Counted from the stretch's first letter, positions 45,255 through 54,688 are shown. The stretch: 64,000 nucleotides of DNA from Hyphomonas polymorpha PS728 (GCF_000685315.1 NZ_ARYM01000004.1:62001-126000), one strand, 5' to 3'. The notes: a model not told the origin generated them from the letters alone. Numbers and translations are program-made.

Positions 45255-46397
45255 TCAGATCGTGCGGCTCATCAGCTCTTTCATGATTTCCGAAGAGCCG
45301 CCGAATATCCGCATCACGCGCGCATCGCGCCACATCCGCGCAATAGGATACTCATTCATGTAGCCGGCCCCACCATGAAGTTGCAGGGAGGTATCACAAA
45401 CCTCCCAGAGCAACTCGGTGTGGAAGAGTTTTGCCGCAGCCGCCTCGTCAGCCGTCAGCTGCTTGCGGACATGGCGGGCCAGAGCCCAGTCGAGATGGGC
45501 CCAGCCGACCTGGAGGCGCGCCTTGAGGTCAGCGAGGGTGAAGCGGGTGTTCTGGAATTCGAAAACCTTCTTGCCGAAAGCCGTCCGCTCCTTCGTAAAG
45601 CGCACAGCTTCATCATACGCGCGCTGCGCCATCGCCTGAGACGAAACCGCGATACTCAGCCTCTCCTGCGGAAGCTGGCTCATCATGTAGGCAAAGCCCA
45701 TATTTTCCTGCCCGAGCAGGTTGGTTGCCGGTACACGGACATTTTCAAAGAAAAGTTCGGATGTATCCGCCGCATTCTGCCCGATCTTGTCCAGATTGCG
45801 GCCGCGCGTGAAGCCTGGACGATCGGATTCAACGAGGAAAAGCGAGATGCCCCTTGCGCCCGCGCTCATATCGGTCTTGGCAACCACGATGGCGAGGGTA
45901 CAGTTCTGCCCTGCCGAAATATAGGTTTTCGCGCCGTTTATGACGTAGTCATCACCGTCCCGAACTGCGGAAGTCCGTATGCTCTGGAGGTCGGAGCCTG
46001 CGCCGGGTTCCGTCATGGCAATGGCGAGAATTGTATCGCCGCTGACGCAGCGCGGAAGCCATTTCTGTTTCTGCTCTTCAGAACCGTAATGAACCAGGTA
46101 CTCCACCACGACATCTGACTGAAGGGTCACCAGCACCATGGAGTCGACATAGGAGTTCTCCTCGGCGACGACCGCGTTATACCGAAAATCGAGCCCGAGA
46201 CCTCCATAAGCTTCCGGAACCGTAGGACAGAGAAATCCTGCGTCACCGAGCTTCTTCATGACGGCGGGCTCGATGAGGCCCGCTTTCTCCCAGCGATCGA
46301 GATGCGGAACGATCTCCTTCGCATAGAACTTCCGCACGGAATCGCGGAATACCTCATGCTCCTCATTGTAGACTGTACGCCTGCTGGTATCGAGCAT
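45255..46397 (-). CDS. Acyl-CoA dehydrogenase
   Basis: 380 residues, complete. FAD/acyl motif AMTEPGAGSDLQSIRT, C-terminal AFGKKVFEFQNTRFTLADLK, catalytic Glu in GAGYMNEYPIARMWRDAR, and ending GGSSEIMKELMSR. It is the intact close paralogue of the frameshifted gene at 30488-31629 and may compensate for it. The ATG at 46397 follows AAGGAAAT; an upstream in-frame start was rejected. It lies 190 bp downstream of the C-C hydrolase gene on the same strand. Confidence 0.92.
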   Translation of the reverse strand: MLDTSRRTVYNEEHEVFRDSVRKFYAKEIVPHLDRWEKAGLIEPAVMKKLGDAGFLCPTVPEAYGGLGLDFRYNAVVAEENSYVDSMVLVTLQSDVVVEYLVHYGSEEQKQKWLPRCVSGDTILAIAMTEPGAGSDLQSIRTSAVRDGDDYVINGAKTYISAGQNCTLAIVVAKTDMSAGARGISLFLVESDRPGFTRGRNLDKIGQNAADTSELFFENVRVPATNLLGQENMGFAYMMSQLPQERLSIAVSSQAMAQRAYDEAVRFTKERTAFGKKVFEFQNTRFTLADLKARLQVGWAHLDWALARHVRKQLTADEAAAAKLFHTELLWEVCDTSLQLHGGAGYMNEYPIARMWRDARVMRIFGGSSEIMKELMSRTI

Positions 46398-46587
46398 ACT
46401 GCTGATTTCCTTTGTCAAAACTAGCCAGACGACCGGGGCGAAACGGAGGAACTGCACTGACGGCAAGCCGCACGGTCAGGGATGAACAGGCGAGCGCCTC
46501 CGCGCAGGCAAGCTCAAAGCGCGCCCGGCCGGCCGCCGGGCCGGGCAGATCAGCCAGGAAAAGGCGTGGACCCCGCCCGGCCCGCAC

Positions 46588-47430
46588 TCAGTAAGGGCGA
46601 TCCAGGAATGCGCCGACAATGCTGTTGAACTCATCCGCACGCTCCCACTGGCACCAGTGCCCGCACTTGGAGAAGACGTGCAGGTCGGCATTGGGGATCG
46701 TCTTGAGCAGAATGAACGCAGCATCCAGGGGCAGGACGCGGTCTTCACGGCCCCACAGGATCAGCGTCGGATGCGGCAACTCATCCAGACGTTCACGCCA
46801 GAGGTCGTTACGGGGATTATGAGCCTGGCCTCGAAGCGGAGGATCCTTCATCGTCTGAGGCGCCATCGCTGTCTTCAAGCGCTCCTCGAGAAGCTCATCA
46901 GAGATCTGAGACGGATCATAAACCAGCAGCTCCACCACCTTACGCAGCTTCTCCATGGTCGGGCCTTCACCCTCATAGAAGTTCAGCATACGGAATAGCC
47001 CCTCCGTCGGAAAGGTCGACGTCATCGGAATGCTGCCACCCGGCCCCATCAGGACCAGCTTATGGGCCCGGTCGGGATGATCCAGCGCAAAGCGCAGGGA
47101 TGTGCCACCACCCAGCGAGTTACCAACGAAACTCGCCTTCTCGATACCCTCATGGTCCATGATGTCGAGAACAGCCTCGGCCATCGGATCAAAAAGGCCC
47201 GCATAACCGGTACGCTTATCGGACTTGCCATAACCCGGCAGATCAATGGTGATGACGCGGCGCCCCTGATCTGCAATCGGGTCTATATTTCGGCGATAGT
47301 TGCTGTAGCCATAAGCACCCGGGCCTCCGCCCTGGATCAGGAAGACAACATCACCTTCTCCGGTATCGTGGTAATGGACCTTGCCTTTGGGAGCATCGAC
47401 GAACTTGCTCTCATATGGTGAGTCAAACAT
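46588..47430 (-). CDS. Meta-cleavage product C-C hydrolase (BphD/HsaD-like alpha/beta hydrolase)
   Basis: 280 residues. The family oxyanion loop QGGGPGA (33-39) and the triad S105 (GNSLGG), D230 (GREDRVLPL) and H258 (CGHWCQWE) are all present. Length and motifs fit hydrolases that split the meta-cleavage product into a carboxylic acid and 2-hydroxydienoate, the substrate of the hydratase at 36217. The ATG at 47430 follows AGAGG at 5 nt; the upstream in-frame start was rejected. Immediately upstream is the relic of a second extradiol dioxygenase, so this was probably once a dioxygenase-hydrolase operon. Confidence 0.9.
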   Translation of the reverse strand: MFDSPYESKFVDAPKGKVHYHDTGEGDVVFLIQGGGPGAYGYSNYRRNIDPIADQGRRVITIDLPGYGKSDKRTGYAGLFDPMAEAVLDIMDHEGIEKASFVGNSLGGGTSLRFALDHPDRAHKLVLMGPGGSIPMTSTFPTEGLFRMLNFYEGEGPTMEKLRKVVELLVYDPSQISDELLEERLKTAMAPQTMKDPPLRGQAHNPRNDLWRERLDELPHPTLILWGREDRVLPLDAAFILLKTIPNADLHVFSKCGHWCQWERADEFNSIVGAFLDRPY

Positions 47431-47605
47431 AATAGCCTCTTCTCCCCTCGGATTTTTCTGGTTTACCGCCTGAAACATCCGTTCTATTCCGGTTTTGATC
47501 AACCCTCAATTTGTCGGCATCGGCGTTTTTTTTCCGCCATGTGAGACGCAGGCCTGAAAATGCAGGCCGGGGCGGAGCCGCCTGACGTCCCACAGGCGCT
47601 GAGGA

Positions 47606-47956
47606 TCAACCATCAGGCGCCATCTGCTCAATGGCCCTGATCCTGGCAAAATCAGGCTCCGGCATGCCACCCCAAGGGCCGGCGGATTCAACAGTTCACG
47701 CGAACATCCGTGGCGGGCGCGCACCGGTCTCGGGGAGTTCTTCCATGCCAAAACGGTATTCGAGCGTCATACCGTCCGGATCGAGGAAATAGAAGAACAT
47801 CGATTCCGACTGCGAGGGCCTGCCAGGCCCGCAGACGATGGGAACCCCTTCGGGCTTCATGCGCACGTTCGCCCGCCCGATATCGTCAATGTCAGTCACG
47901 ATGAAATTTAAATGGTGCAGCAACCCTGCCGACACCGGCTCCCGTCTCAGGACCAA
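47606..47956 (-). pseudogene. Relic of a second extradiol dioxygenase
   Basis: The minus strand encodes LLHHLNFIVTDIDDIGRANV and FYFLDPDGMTLEYRFGMEEL, clearly the C-terminal third of the family of the intact enzyme at 32145 (LNHLNFMVTEMGDIGKANN, FLDPDGMTVEYSYGMEEF). About 195 N-terminal residues are missing. After RPPRMFA an in-frame TGA (47696-47698) interrupts the tail, which continues in the same frame as SAGPWGGMPEPDFARI and matches the tail of the intact copy. So it is truncated and also carries a nonsense codon. The cluster operator at 47974 abuts the break. Confidence 0.85.
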
Positions 47957-47973
47957 ACGCCAGGCTTGATTTA

Positions 47974-47989
47974 TAGTACAGACGTACTA
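47974..47989. promoter_or_regulatory. Cluster operator, perfect copy (TAGTAC-AGAC-GTACTA)
   Basis: A perfect 6-4-6 inverted repeat 67 bp before the enoyl-CoA hydratase start at 48056; 15 of 16 bases match the 21469 copy. Confidence 0.7.
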
Positions 47990-48055
47990 ATCTGTTCGTG
48001 CGCGCAAGACGCAGTGTCCGGATCGCAGCCCTGCGCGGTCCCAAAGGAGCGACCG

Positions 48056-48826
48056 ATGACTGAAAAGTTTATCCAAACGGATGCCAGAGACGGCATCCTG
48101 ACGATCACGCTCCAGCGGCCGGAGTCCCTCAACAGCCTTAACTCGGAAGCCTGCTTCGAACTTTCCGACATCTTCGACCAGTATGAAAAGGACGAAACCC
48201 TCCGCGTCGCCATCGTGACGGGCGCAGGCGAAAAGGCATTCTGCGCAGGACACGATCTCGTTGATGATTTCTTTGACCCCATGCCCGCCTCCGGATGGGC
48301 CGGCCTCTCCCACCGCGCCGGCCCGGACAAGCCGCTGATCGCTGCGGTCAATGGCCTTGCGCTGGGCGGCGGATGGGAACTCGCCCTGCTCTGTGATGTG
48401 GTGGTGGCTGACCCTCGCGCGAGTTTTGGCCTGCCTGAGCCAAAGGTGGGCTTTGCGGCGCTGGGCGGCGGCGCGCGCCTCCTTCCCCACCGTGTTCCAC
48501 ATCATATCGCAATGGGCCTGCTCCTCACGGGACGAAGGCTGACGGCGGGTGCTGCTGCCAGCCTGGGCCTCGTCAATGAGGTCTCCGAGCCCGGCAAGGT
48601 GCTGGAAACCGCCAGCAAGTGGGCACAGGATATGCTGGCCTGCGCGCCGCTGGCGCTTCGCATGTCGAAGAAGCTGGCACTCGCCTCGACCAATCCCCCA
48701 CTTCTGCGCGAGGCGCTGCATAAGATGGAAATCGACCTGACCGGCGAACTTGCCCAAAGCGCGGACGCCTATGAAGGCATGAACGCCTTCAAGGAGAAAC
48801 GCGCACCTGTCTGGACAGGAAGATAG
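48056..48826 (+). CDS. Enoyl-CoA hydratase
   Basis: 256 residues, crotonase fold. Oxyanion-hole segment GAGEKAFCAGHDL and both catalytic glutamates, in ALGGGWELALLCD and FGLPEPKVGF, are present, so unlike the copy at 26991 it looks like a standard hydratase. AAAGGAG lies before the ATG at 48056. It leads a three-gene plus-strand operon with an SDR and a beta-hydroxyacid dehydrogenase, a plausible side-chain oxidation unit. Confidence 0.9.
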   Translation: MTEKFIQTDARDGILTITLQRPESLNSLNSEACFELSDIFDQYEKDETLRVAIVTGAGEKAFCAGHDLVDDFFDPMPASGWAGLSHRAGPDKPLIAAVNGLALGGGWELALLCDVVVADPRASFGLPEPKVGFAALGGGARLLPHRVPHHIAMGLLLTGRRLTAGAAASLGLVNEVSEPGKVLETASKWAQDMLACAPLALRMSKKLALASTNPPLLREALHKMEIDLTGELAQSADAYEGMNAFKEKRAPVWTGR

Positions 48827-48878
48827 TCAGGGAATTTTGCGGGCATGCGGCGGCGCAGGCCGGAAAAAGGGAGCAGCC

Positions 48879-49637
48879 ATGGACCTCGAATTGCAGGGTA
48901 AGCGTATCCTGATTACCGGCGGATCAAAGGGTATCGGTCTTGCCATCGCCGATGCGTTTGCCCGGGAGGGGGCGAGCCTCGTCCTCGTTTCACGGTCGGA
49001 GGCTGACCTCCAGGCTGCCCAGACCCGTCTCTCATCCAGTCACACAGTCCGTATCGAGACGATCAGCGCCGATCTGGCGACGTCTGCCGGTATTGAAGCG
49101 GTGTCCGGCGCTGTTTCGCAGGTAGATATTCTGGTGAACAATGCCGGCGCAATTCCGCCTGGCTCGCTGACCGACATCAGCGCCGAACAATGGCGCAAAG
49201 CCTGGGATCTGAAAGTCAACGGATACATTGACCTGACCCGATCACTTTACCCCAAGGTGACAAAGCCCGGGGGCGTGGTGATCAACATCATCGGCTCTGC
49301 AGGTGAAAATCCCAACAAGGACTATATCTGCGGCAGCACGGGCAATGCAGCCCTGATGATGTTCACGAAAGCCTTCGCCCGGCACGCCCGCAGCGACGGC
49401 GTGCGCGTCCTGGGCATCAATCCTGGCCCCGTCCTCACTGACCGCTTCAGGATGCTGCTGCAGGCTGAGGCCGAGCGCCGTTTTTCAGATGCTGGCCGAT
49501 GGCTGGATCTGATCCGGGACCTGCCTTTCGGCCGCGCGGCTGAACCGCGGGAAATTGCCGATGCAGCGGCATTCCTCGCGTCCGTACGATCGGGCTACAC
49601 AAGTGGTTCAATTGTTACCATTGATGGAGGGCTCTGA
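48879..49637 (+). CDS. SDR family oxidoreductase with atypical active site
   Basis: 252 residues. Cofactor motif TGGSKGIG (13-20) and NNAG (87-90) are normal. The catalytic region reads DYICGSTGNAAL: Y149 is present, but the lysine expected four residues later is a serine (S153). Either another residue substitutes or catalysis is altered; related SDRs with this sequence type exist in acyl-CoA clusters. AAGGGAG precedes the ATG at 48879. The stop overlaps the next start as TGATG. Confidence 0.83.
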   Translation: MDLELQGKRILITGGSKGIGLAIADAFAREGASLVLVSRSEADLQAAQTRLSSSHTVRIETISADLATSAGIEAVSGAVSQVDILVNNAGAIPPGSLTDISAEQWRKAWDLKVNGYIDLTRSLYPKVTKPGGVVINIIGSAGENPNKDYICGSTGNAALMMFTKAFARHARSDGVRVLGINPGPVLTDRFRMLLQAEAERRFSDAGRWLDLIRDLPFGRAAEPREIADAAAFLASVRSGYTSGSIVTIDGGL

Positions 49638-50530
49638 TGGGTGACCGGCCGAAAATCGGTTATATCGGGCTCGGCGACATCGGCGCACCAATGGCGGAGC
49701 GCATACGCTCAGCGGGATGGCCCCTGACCGTATGGAACCGCACGCCTGCGAAGACCGAACCCCTGTTGCAGGCCGGTGCGGAGGCGGCCTCTTCTCCGGC
49801 TGACCTTGCCAGCAGGTGCGATGTGATTTTCACCTGTCTCGGCAGCGTCGGCGCAATGCACGATGTCCTGTCCGGCACCCACGGTGTCCTTCAGGCATCG
49901 GGCATCCGGGCGCGGCTTGTCGTTGACAACTCAACCGTACCCCCGGCGGACGCCGTCGCGTTTGCGGAAATGCTTGCGGCCGCCTCAATACAATTTGTCG
50001 ATGCCCCGGTTTCGGGCGGCGCAGTCGGCGCGCGTGCAGGCACGCTGGCCGTGATGGCCGGCGGCGCGCCTTCGGACGTCGCCCTGGCGGAGCCGATACT
50101 GCAAAGCTTTGCGAGCAAGGTAACCCATCTCGGACCCGTCGGCTCGGGGCAGGCCATGAAAGCCTGCAATCAGGTTCTGAACTTCGGAACCATGGCTGCG
50201 CTGGCAGAGGCGATTGCTTTGGGAGGCCGCTACGGTCTGACGCCGCAGACCCTCGTCGAAGCCGTGACCGGCGGGTTCGCGGAATCGAACGTGTCACGGG
50301 AATTCAGCCGATCGCTCACCGCAGACGACGCCAGTCCGGTTCGCCTGCTGGTCGAGACACTTGATGCCTTTTATGGCGGCCACATTCGCCGGGAGCTTTC
50401 CGGCAATCTCAGTATCCTGATGAAGGACCTTGAAATGGCGCTCGACATGGCGCGTGCACGCGGCGTTCCCCTGCCCGTCATTTCCCATTTCGATTCAGTC
50501 TTCAGAATGATCCAGCACCTGGAAAGCTGA
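49637..50530 (+). CDS. NAD(P)-dependent beta-hydroxyacid dehydrogenase (3-hydroxyisobutyrate dehydrogenase family)
   Basis: 297 residues. Dinucleotide motif IGYIGLGDIGAPMAERI at the N-terminus, substrate-binding DAPVSGGAVGARAGTLAVM, and catalytic lysine in GSGQAMKACNQVL. It oxidises a beta-hydroxy acid or reduces a semialdehyde. It is translationally coupled to the SDR by TGATG and is the last gene of the hydratase-SDR-dehydrogenase operon, ending 9 bp before the convergent flavoprotein. Confidence 0.88.
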   Translation: MGDRPKIGYIGLGDIGAPMAERIRSAGWPLTVWNRTPAKTEPLLQAGAEAASSPADLASRCDVIFTCLGSVGAMHDVLSGTHGVLQASGIRARLVVDNSTVPPADAVAFAEMLAAASIQFVDAPVSGGAVGARAGTLAVMAGGAPSDVALAEPILQSFASKVTHLGPVGSGQAMKACNQVLNFGTMAALAEAIALGGRYGLTPQTLVEAVTGGFAESNVSREFSRSLTADDASPVRLLVETLDAFYGGHIRRELSGNLSILMKDLEMALDMARARGVPLPVISHFDSVFRMIQHLES

Positions 50531-50539
50531 CCGGCAAGA

Positions 50540-51931
50540 TCAGCCCTGGGCCGCGTTCCGGCCGGCCACAAGGCCGAATGTTGCCGAGCTGGAGAGCGAT
50601 GACGCGCTGTAGTATCCGGCGCCGTGGAAACCGCCTGCGACCTCCCCGGCAGCGTACAGCCCGTCGATCGGCACTCCGAACCAGTCCACCACAGCGAGGC
50701 GGCCATCCACGGCGACCCCGCCATAGGTGGAGGTTATCGCGTTAGCCGTTGCGGCAATATAATAAGGCGGACTGTCTATCGGGCGGAGGCCGCGTGTCCG
50801 GCCAAACAGCTCATCCTTCCCGGCAGCCGCTGCAGTATTGTAGGTGCTGACGGTCGCTTCGAGCATATCGGGATCAATCCCAACCGCCTCAGCAAGGCCC
50901 CGGATCGTCTCTGCCTGCTTTACATAACCGCCTATCAGAGCTTCCTGGTAGTTGTTGACGCTGGTGTCACCAAGCGAGGCCGACATCATGACCTCGTCGA
51001 ATACCTGGAAAGCAATCCCGCCTGGCTGCGCCATCCCGATCGATCCAAGCGCCTTGTAGCTCTGCGCTTCGTCAACAAAGCGCCTGCCATGCTTGTTGAC
51101 CATGATGGCTGCATCCTGAAACGCAAAGATAAGAGGCGGAATTTCGTCCGCCTTGGTTGCCGTGTCAGGATAATTGCGAATTGCCCCGCCGAACGATCCT
51201 GCGACATAGCCCAGATCTGCATGTCCCGCGCCCAGATCACTCGCCATGATCAGACCGTCGCCCGTGTTGGCAACACCGCCATGTTTTACCCCCGCTGCAA
51301 GTTCTGGCGCGTAGATGCTCAGGAGGTCCGCGTTACGGGAAAAGCCGCCGGTAGCCAGGACCACGCCTTTGTGAGCAGAAATCTCGACGGCACGATCCCC
51401 GAACATGACCTGGCACGCTTCCACACGCTCCGTGTCGGGATTACGCACAAGGCGCACGCCGGCAGACTTGCTGACAAAGCGGATGCCCGGATGGGCCAGA
51501 ACCCTCATGTGAAGCTGCGTTACGGCCCGGCCGGTTCCGGTCATATGAGCTCTCGGCATATCTGGTGGCGGAGACATGAACAGCTCGAATCTGATACCTT
51601 GCGACCTGAGGAAGCTGTACGCATCCAGCTGTTTTGCGAGAAACAGTTCGACAAGGTCACGATTATTGCGCCCCTTCCCCGAGCGCAGCAGCGCATCGCG
51701 GAAAGCCTCGATCGAATCGCTGACATTCGCCGCTTTCTGCTCGTCTGTTCCACAAAAGGCAAAGCCACCACCCGCGATGGCCGAGCTGCCCCCTGCCTGC
51801 GAGGATTTCTCAAGAAGCAGGACACGCGCGCCCGCATCGGCCGCGGCAAGGGCCGCGCAGTGTCCTGCCATACCCGCCCCCAGCACGAGAACGTCTGTTT
51901 CGGTAGGTAGTTCGCCAGTTTCCCTGAGCAT
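50540..51931 (-). CDS. FAD-dependent oxidoreductase, KstD/fumarate-reductase flavoprotein family
   Basis: 463 residues. FAD motif VLVLGAGMAGHCAALAAADA then LLEKSSQAGGSSAIAGGGF; C-terminal TSTYGGVAVDGRLAV and GLYAAGEVAGGFHGAGYYSA, typical of flavoprotein subunits including 3-ketosteroid-1-dehydrogenases. It would dehydrogenate a ring or an enone, for example to aromatise a cyclic ketone. The ATG at 51931 follows GGGAGG. It is divergent from the aromatic monooxygenase at 52125 (193-bp gap), which suggests consecutive steps: ring dehydrogenation, then phenol hydroxylation. Confidence 0.85.
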   Translation of the reverse strand: MLRETGELPTETDVLVLGAGMAGHCAALAAADAGARVLLLEKSSQAGGSSAIAGGGFAFCGTDEQKAANVSDSIEAFRDALLRSGKGRNNRDLVELFLAKQLDAYSFLRSQGIRFELFMSPPPDMPRAHMTGTGRAVTQLHMRVLAHPGIRFVSKSAGVRLVRNPDTERVEACQVMFGDRAVEISAHKGVVLATGGFSRNADLLSIYAPELAAGVKHGGVANTGDGLIMASDLGAGHADLGYVAGSFGGAIRNYPDTATKADEIPPLIFAFQDAAIMVNKHGRRFVDEAQSYKALGSIGMAQPGGIAFQVFDEVMMSASLGDTSVNNYQEALIGGYVKQAETIRGLAEAVGIDPDMLEATVSTYNTAAAAGKDELFGRTRGLRPIDSPPYYIAATANAITSTYGGVAVDGRLAVVDWFGVPIDGLYAAGEVAGGFHGAGYYSASSLSSSATFGLVAGRNAAQG

Positions 51932-52124
51932 TCGGTGCCTCCCGGAAGGTCTATCAAGCTGGCCAATGCCAGCCTGATTGACCGTAGGCCGCAGGGTCTC
52001 TCCCGCAATGCCATAATCAGCCAAACGGGCTTCACTTTTCTGGAAAGCCGCATCCTCGCTTCTGTCAGTTCCGCCGCCCTGCCGCACACGTAGAGTCGGT
52101 TCAGATCAGTTCGAGGGAAATCGC

Positions 52125-53744
52125 ATGAGCCAGGTAAAACCACAATTTGATGTCGTCATCGCAGGCGCTGGCCCGGTCGGACTGACGATGGCAATCGACC
52201 TCGGGCGGCGCGGCGTCCGGACGCTGATCGTCGAACGCAACCCCTCAACTGGCCCCTGGCCGAAAATGGACCGGTCCAACTCCCGCACAATGGAATTCTA
52301 CCGGCGCCTTGGCATCGCAGAGGACGTTCGGGCGCTGGGTTACCCTGCTGACGCCTCAATGGACATCTTCATTGTGCGTTCGCTGTCTGAGGCTCCGTTG
52401 CTGAAGCAGCACTATCCGTCCGTTGCCACCATGCGCGAACGCATCGAGGCGGCAACCGATCACTCCCAGCCACTCGAACCCTACCAGCTTGTCTCGCAAA
52501 ACCGGCTTGAGCCCCTGCTGAAATCGGTTGCCGAGAATACCCCCAATGTAACGGTGAGATACGGATGCGAACTGACCGCCCTGGCGCAGGATGCAGAAGC
52601 CGTCACGGTGACGCTGAAGCCGTCCGATGGCGGACAGGAGGAGGTCCGGTGCAGCTTCCTTGCGGGTTGCGATGGCGGCGGCAGCACCGTGCGCAAGTCA
52701 CTTGGCATCAGGCTGGAAGGCCAGGGCAGCCTGCGCAGGATGAAGCAGATCTGCTTCCGCTCGGAAACACTCTACGACCGCATTCCGATGGGTAAGGGCC
52801 GCCATTACTATTTTACGGACCCGGAGGGGTCTGCAATCATCGTTCAGGGAGATCGAAAGGAATTCACCCTCAATTCCGACATTCCTGACGATACCGACCT
52901 CGACGAATGGATCCGCAGGAAAATCGGCCCGGGCATTGAATTCGATTACGAGATTCTCAATGTCAGCAACTGGACCCTCCACCTGCTCCTGGCTGAGAAG
53001 TATCGCGAAGGCCGGGTATTCCTGGCAGGAGACGCCGCGCACCTCGTGATCCCCACGGGCGGCCTCGGAATGAACTCCGGTGTCGGCGATGCGCTCGATC
53101 TTGCATGGAAACTTGCAGGCACCGTCCATGGCTGGGGTGGCCCGGGCCTGCTCGAAAGCTACGAGATCGAGAGGCGCCCCGTGGGACAGAAAAATGTGGA
53201 GGCTTCCGGCTGGGCAGCCCAGGGCCTGGGCCTCTGGCGCGCAAACCTTACCGACGCCGTCGATCAGGACACAGAGGAAGGCCTGGATCAGCAGCGCAGG
53301 GCCGCCCAGCTTGCCAACCGTCACCATCGCCGTGTCCACGAGATGGTCGGCGCAGAACAGAACTATACCTATGCCGGCTCCCCCCTCATCGCATCTGAGG
53401 CCGATGCCGAGACCAGCTGGGAAACTGTGCGTTACCTTCCGACTACGGAGCCAGGTGCACGCATCCCGCATATCTGGCTTAAGGACCGGGCAGCGATGCA
53501 GGACGTGCTGGGCGCGGACTACACATTTGTCGACCTTACGGGCATGGCGGATGCTTCGGCGGTCAAAGCGGCCTTCGATACGCTCAGCGCCCCTCTGCGC
53601 ATCCTCAGCCGCAATGAAGAACACGTGCGGATGGTCTATGGCTGCCGCTACCTGCTCGTGCGCCCGGACCTGCACATCGTGTGGACCGGAAACGGCCTGC
53701 CCTCAGACCCGCAGTCCCTCGCAGAGCTCGCGACCGGCCATTGA
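52125..53744 (+). CDS. FAD-dependent aromatic monooxygenase, MhpA-like
   Basis: 539 residues. FAD motifs VVIAGAGPVGLTMAIDLGRR at the N-terminus, AGCDGGGSTVRKSLGI in the middle, and FLAGDAAHLVIPTGGLGMNS near residue 305, plus the C-terminal thioredoxin-like domain of the longer group A enzymes. Close in layout to 3-(3-hydroxyphenyl)propionate hydroxylase, so ortho-hydroxylation of a phenol to a catechol is likely. GAGGG lies before the ATG. Confidence 0.88.
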   Translation: MSQVKPQFDVVIAGAGPVGLTMAIDLGRRGVRTLIVERNPSTGPWPKMDRSNSRTMEFYRRLGIAEDVRALGYPADASMDIFIVRSLSEAPLLKQHYPSVATMRERIEAATDHSQPLEPYQLVSQNRLEPLLKSVAENTPNVTVRYGCELTALAQDAEAVTVTLKPSDGGQEEVRCSFLAGCDGGGSTVRKSLGIRLEGQGSLRRMKQICFRSETLYDRIPMGKGRHYYFTDPEGSAIIVQGDRKEFTLNSDIPDDTDLDEWIRRKIGPGIEFDYEILNVSNWTLHLLLAEKYREGRVFLAGDAAHLVIPTGGLGMNSGVGDALDLAWKLAGTVHGWGGPGLLESYEIERRPVGQKNVEASGWAAQGLGLWRANLTDAVDQDTEEGLDQQRRAAQLANRHHRRVHEMVGAEQNYTYAGSPLIASEADAETSWETVRYLPTTEPGARIPHIWLKDRAAMQDVLGADYTFVDLTGMADASAVKAAFDTLSAPLRILSRNEEHVRMVYGCRYLLVRPDLHIVWTGNGLPSDPQSLAELATGH

Positions 53745-53785
53745 AGACCCCTATGCTGCGGGCCGGACAGCAGGCGGGGTAAACC

Positions 53786-54688
53786 CTACCTGCCTTTCGG
53801 CTGGAGCGCATACTGATCGATTGAACTGGCGGGGATTGTGTAACCTTCGGTGCTGAGAATTCTTTCAAGATTCGCTTCCACGATCTCAGCCGAAAGGTCG
53901 GCATGGGTCATCCCCGGCGCCGTCGCCGAAAAGATGCGCGCAACACGGCCGCCAGCCACGCTCAGCACTTCGCCGCTCAGCTCGCAGCGTCGGTGTGACA
54001 GGTAGACGACGACGGGCGAAACGGCCTGCGATGTCAGCCGGGAAGTATCGAGCTCCGGATGCTTGTCGAAATAGCTTTGCGCCAGCGGCGTTTCAGCGAC
54101 CGGGCAGAGCGTGTTCACGCGGATATCGCAATCGCGATTGTCGAGAGACGTCGCTCTGGAAAGGCCAAGAACGGCCGCTTTTGCGATGACATAGGGCGCC
54201 GCTTCAGCGGCACCAAAGGCCCCGACAGCCGAAGCGGTATTAATGATCCGCCCATACCCTGCCTTGCGCATATGGCGCAGCGCGCAGCGGCTGGTCCAGA
54301 ACATGCCGAAAAGATGGACATCCAGCACTCTGGTGAGATCGCTGGTTTCGATATCCTGGACCTTGCCCGCGATACCATTGCCCGCATTGTTGACCAGAAT
54401 TTCTATGCTGCCCCATTTCCGAACGGTGGCCTCAACGGCGCCTTCCGCTTCAGCTTCAATGGCGACGCTTGCGGTGACAGCCTCGGCCTGAAAACCCTCA
54501 GAGCGGAGCTGGGCAGCCGCTTCTTCAGCCGACAGCTTGTTGGGGCCGGGCTTTACAATGTCATTTAGCATGACCCGCGCGCCGCGTTCTGCCAGGGCCC
54601 GGGCATGGCTGAGGCCAAGTCCGCTGGCCGCACCGGTCACGAGGGCGACGTCGCCCCCGAACGCCAACCGGGATGCCGCGTCAGACAT
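53786..54688 (-). CDS. SDR family oxidoreductase
   Basis: 300 residues. Cofactor motif VTGAASGLGLSHARALAERG, NNAG and catalytic YVIAK. The extended C-terminal part and the GASGLG-type start resemble the dehydrogenase domain of peroxisomal multifunctional enzyme type 2 and similar bacterial (3R)-hydroxyacyl-CoA dehydrogenases. The start overlaps the stop of the NTF2-like gene by 8 bp, so it is the distal gene of that operon. Confidence 0.87.
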   Translation of the reverse strand: MSDAASRLAFGGDVALVTGAASGLGLSHARALAERGARVMLNDIVKPGPNKLSAEEAAAQLRSEGFQAEAVTASVAIEAEAEGAVEATVRKWGSIEILVNNAGNGIAGKVQDIETSDLTRVLDVHLFGMFWTSRCALRHMRKAGYGRIINTASAVGAFGAAEAAPYVIAKAAVLGLSRATSLDNRDCDIRVNTLCPVAETPLAQSYFDKHPELDTSRLTSQAVSPVVVYLSHRRCELSGEVLSVAGGRVARIFSATAPGMTHADLSAEIVEANLERILSTEGYTIPASSIDQYALQPKGR

